NCBI GenBank assembly: GCA_020744425.1
Contig: JAGMUV010000021.1
Span: forward strand, 62,001 to 126,000
Direction: 5' to 3'
DNA length: 64,000 bases
From: Dactylonectria macrodidyma
Lineage: Eukaryota; Ascomycota; Sordariomycetes; Hypocreales; Nectriaceae
In this document: positions 61,390 to 64,000 of the stretch, piece after piece
Numbering within the stretch: position 1 is the first letter of the stretch
Layout: every line of letters begins with the position of its first letter
Made by a program: the position numbers and the translations under genes
The notes under the pieces: generated by a model
What the model was told of the DNA's origin: nothing
Databases searched by the model: none
Seen by the model: only the letters and a program-made list of their open reading frames with translations

Positions 61390-63807
61390 GGCGATATAAT
61401 ATAGATATCTCCACATCAGGGAATGGGAGGTGCGCTGGCTGACGGGTTGTGTCAGTATGGGTATTTCCAAACGAGTCGCCCCTGAGCGCCCCTTTCGTCC
61501 TCAATGGCAATTATTCCCATCCATCTTGCGAGGCTCTGACATTGGGACATCCGACTCAGCGGGTCTCCCTCACTCTCTAGGGCGTGCCCGCTGGCGCAAC
61601 ATCTACTGGAAGCGCCCGGTTGTTTCGGAGACGTCTTGTAATTCCTGATGGCCCCTGATGTCCGACCCTCGGCTCCCCTGAATAGCTGCTCGTTTCTCCA
61701 GTCCCGACTCTCAAGGGGATCTGGATCTGGCCCTAGCCTTCTTACTGTGGAGGCTTGTTGCTTGACAACTCACTGTCGACGTGTTGTGGATTATCTACGG
61801 TTTTCCCCTGCGAAGAGGAAGAGACGGTGTGTATTTATTACGGAATGTCCCTTTGATCGGTTTTGGTGCGATGCTGTGACGGTGGATCCCGAATTGGAAT
61901 TTCACTTATGCGGCCGGAGTAATTTTGCGCCCCCCCCCCCCCCCCCCCCCCCCCCCAATATTCCTCGTGGAATCCAATTCCCGTAGATGGCATGACATGA
62001 ATTAAATGACATGACATGATGGCTAGATACTATCCGAAGGGAATCTTATTGCTGCAGATGCCGGTTTTGGTTTGACGTGGACGCATGGCATCTCTTGGCT
62101 CCATCCCACCAGACCAGGACTGAGCTATCTCATCTGCCCTCAAGGTAGTTGCGCATGCAATCACACATGACGGGCTCGCACGCTCCTGCCAAAGTCCGAA
62201 CATCTTGCCTCTGTCCCAGCGCGAAGGCGCTCATCACATCCCCATCTGGACAACTCGACTAACGTCGCTAGCGTGTCTTCTCTTCTACATCCCATGTGCG
62301 AGCACCGCCGGGATCACTGTGGCTCATCAACCTCTGATCGCTCGGCCGTCTGGGATGGGTCATCCTCTTGCCTGAGCTGGCGGTACCGATGGGCAAAGTG
62401 AGCTGTGAGGTTTCAAGGGACATGATGGACAGCTGTGGCAGATGGCCTTGTTTGATCATCTCGTCAAGTGTCTTGGTTGCTATCTGAATCCATCCTCAAT
62501 TTACTCCTTCTCGCTACCGTTTAAACTAATGTACCCTAACGTCTGGTGATACAGACGGGCAACCCACTCATCTCCAGCATAAAATTGGGGGGGAGGGAGG
62601 ACAGTTGCTAACATTTCTTTACGAGCAGATAGTCTCTCCTCAATTATCACGCGCAGGCAAACACTGGGTCCCGCAACCGGTTAACAGTGGAAGGCATTAG
62701 ACCACCGTGTGCTACCCATCTTGATCATCCTCATCTTGTGAGTTCTCCGCGTAAGGGCATCTCTTGGCCTTTGGGTGGCCCTGGATTTTGGTTTGAGGGA
62801 AGTAGAGCACTGGCATCGGGCCGGCCCTGTGGCAATACCAGATGATAGTGACAGGGTATGCAGATGATATGTGATCTGGGGGGGGAATAAACGAGGTTGA
62901 GCAATAAATGCCTGGAAATGAATGGGTGAGTATAAGCTGAAAAGCAAGCGAGACTATCACATCCCGTCAGTGTCACCCGGAAATCGGAATCAATGAAAAT
63001 GAAGGCGTCGTGACATGTGAAAGCCGCTCCATCTGCCACGGATAGGTGGATCCAGATTGAATTTTTAGTGGCTGCGGTCCCTGCAGCGGTATTTTACAGA
63101 AGGTACCTGCTTACAATGGACTTCCTGATGAGCGCTTGAGGTGCGAGCAACCTAGCCTCTCATATGACTGTTGCGAATATCTAAATATTTTCCCTTTATG
63201 ATGATGCCCGTCTGATGATGCCCCTTGGCTGCAGAAGCCACCACTGCAAGCCATGGCTCTATAGGATGAAGTATCCACGGGCGACAACCACGCCGGATAT
63301 GGGCCGGTTCTACCGCAAGTGGCATAGATCAGAGTTTATTCTCGCAGGCATGAAGGTCACACGAACACTGCTGGAGAGTTCCGTCAGGTTTTCGCCACGC
63401 CTCGCCGCGTCCGCTGGAGGGTCTGGGAAAAGGAAGTGCCCCAGGAGCAATTTGAGACACACGCCTAGAGTGGGCCTCGAAGGACTTGCCTCGCGAATGG
63501 GCTCTATCAAAGCATCAAGCCCGGTCCTGGCATGATATAATCATCTAAGACGTGCCCTTGGCGGACACATAGAACACAGTTGTCAGCGGCCTTATCATCT
63601 CAGCAACACTCAAAGTTATCGGCCGCCCTTAAGGTCTAGGCCGTCAGCGGCCACGCCTTGGCAGGTCTGCATAGGGCTCCATTGTCGGTCCTGTTTCCGG
63701 CCGGAGGTGGACCCCGAGAATGAGAAACCGAGCGGACAAATGTCATATTTCTCTAAAGTAGCAAGTAATACTTTCAAGCACAGAAACACGATGCAACACA
63801 CATATTA
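61390..63807. other. intergenic, ~2.4 kb
   Basis: No supported gene. It contains the poly-C run at 61930-61956 and short G runs near 62588 and 62879. Minus-strand ORFs at 62681-63039 overlap in three frames and look random. Confidence 0.5.
61930..61956. repeat. 27-base C homopolymer
   Basis: An unbroken run of C follows ttttgcg and precedes aatattcc. Such runs are unstable and error-prone in sequencing, so the true length is uncertain. Confidence 0.9.
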
Positions 63808-64000
63808 TCAGCCCAACCCATACGTCCTCCCCACATCCGTGAACCTGTGTGCCTCATCCTCGCTTGGATCTGTGTCATCTTCGTCGCCAATAGCAGACTC
63901 GGTTTGACTCACAGTGCCATCGGTCCTGCACTCCTGCTCCAGCCATTCGTAAGACGCTGGTAGAGGGAGTCCTTGATACACACTCCCTGTTCGCCTAGGC
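63808..64000 (-). CDS. 3' end of an acidic protein (partial, runs off the right edge)
   Basis: A minus-strand frame is open from the edge to TGA at 63810-63808 (63 codons). It reads GSVYQGLPLPASYEWLEQEC, then DGTVSQTESAIGDEDDTDPS, then EDEAHRFTDVGRTYGLG. The composition (acidic, Ser/Thr-rich, no stops, sensible C-terminus) supports real coding. No family recognised; the rest lies outside. Confidence 0.55.
   Translation of the reverse strand, partial: PRRTGSVYQGLPLPASYEWLEQECRTDGTVSQTESAIGDEDDTDPSEDEAHRFTDVGRTYGLG

Overview
This window is nuclear DNA of a filamentous ascomycete (Pezizomycotina). The evidence is short GT-AG introns of about 45-110 bp, HET-domain and HeLo-NACHT-ankyrin genes, Zn2Cys6 and Clr5 regulators, a fungal rhodopsin-domain membrane protein, and fungal copia, Tad-like LINE and pogo/Fot1-like transposons. 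The species cannot be read from the sequence. Gene density is low, and there are many transposons and many broken genes, so this looks like an accessory or subtelomere-like compartment rather than a core region.

Layout. 1-5165: the right part of a Ty1/copia retrotransposon with a fully open polyprotein and a probable 3' LTR. 5.6-9 kb: a PD-(D/E)XK nuclease-like gene and a frameshifted BTB gene. 9.6-30.8 kb: a block of incompatibility or innate-immunity type genes. It holds an intronless HET protein, then a HET-TPR protein of about 1,949 residues with about 36 near-identical 30/32-residue repeats and an ankyrin tail, then a HeLo-NACHT-ankyrin-ZZ (NLR-type) gene cut in two by a 5'-truncated LINE. 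Between the last two lie a decayed LINE and a 437-bp MITE. 34.9-36.4 kb: a multi-intron rhodopsin-domain gene. 37.8-48.6 kb: an ABCC transporter, half of a Na+/Ca2+-exchanger-like gene and a P1B copper ATPase, flanked by inverted copies of a ~105-bp repeat. 49.1-53.3 kb: gene remnants (Zn2Cys6 factor, aldo-keto reductase, FAD monooxygenase). 53.6-55.8 kb: a four-exon secretory-pathway membrane protein. 56.1-60.4 kb: a Clr5-domain gene whose intron holds a 1,876-bp pogo-like element, followed by a Zn2Cys6 reading frame. 61-64 kb: a small cysteine-motif protein and the 3' end of an acidic protein at the edge.

Themes. (1) The HET/NLR block is the most distinctive content; the giant repeat protein looks like a receptor whose sensor region expands and contracts by unit duplication. 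(2) Transposons have damaged or entered host genes: the LINE sits in an ankyrin codon array, the pogo element in an intron. (3) Many stop codons in the LINE and the pogo transposase are of the C-to-T or G-to-A type, as RIP or cytosine deamination would produce, whereas the copia reading frame is clean and so probably younger. (4) Copper/ABC transport genes carry single lesions (a frameshift after TGES, a lost splice donor) that could be real decay or assembly error.

Limits: all family names come from motifs read by eye; exon models come from splice motifs, phase and protein continuity, without transcript data.
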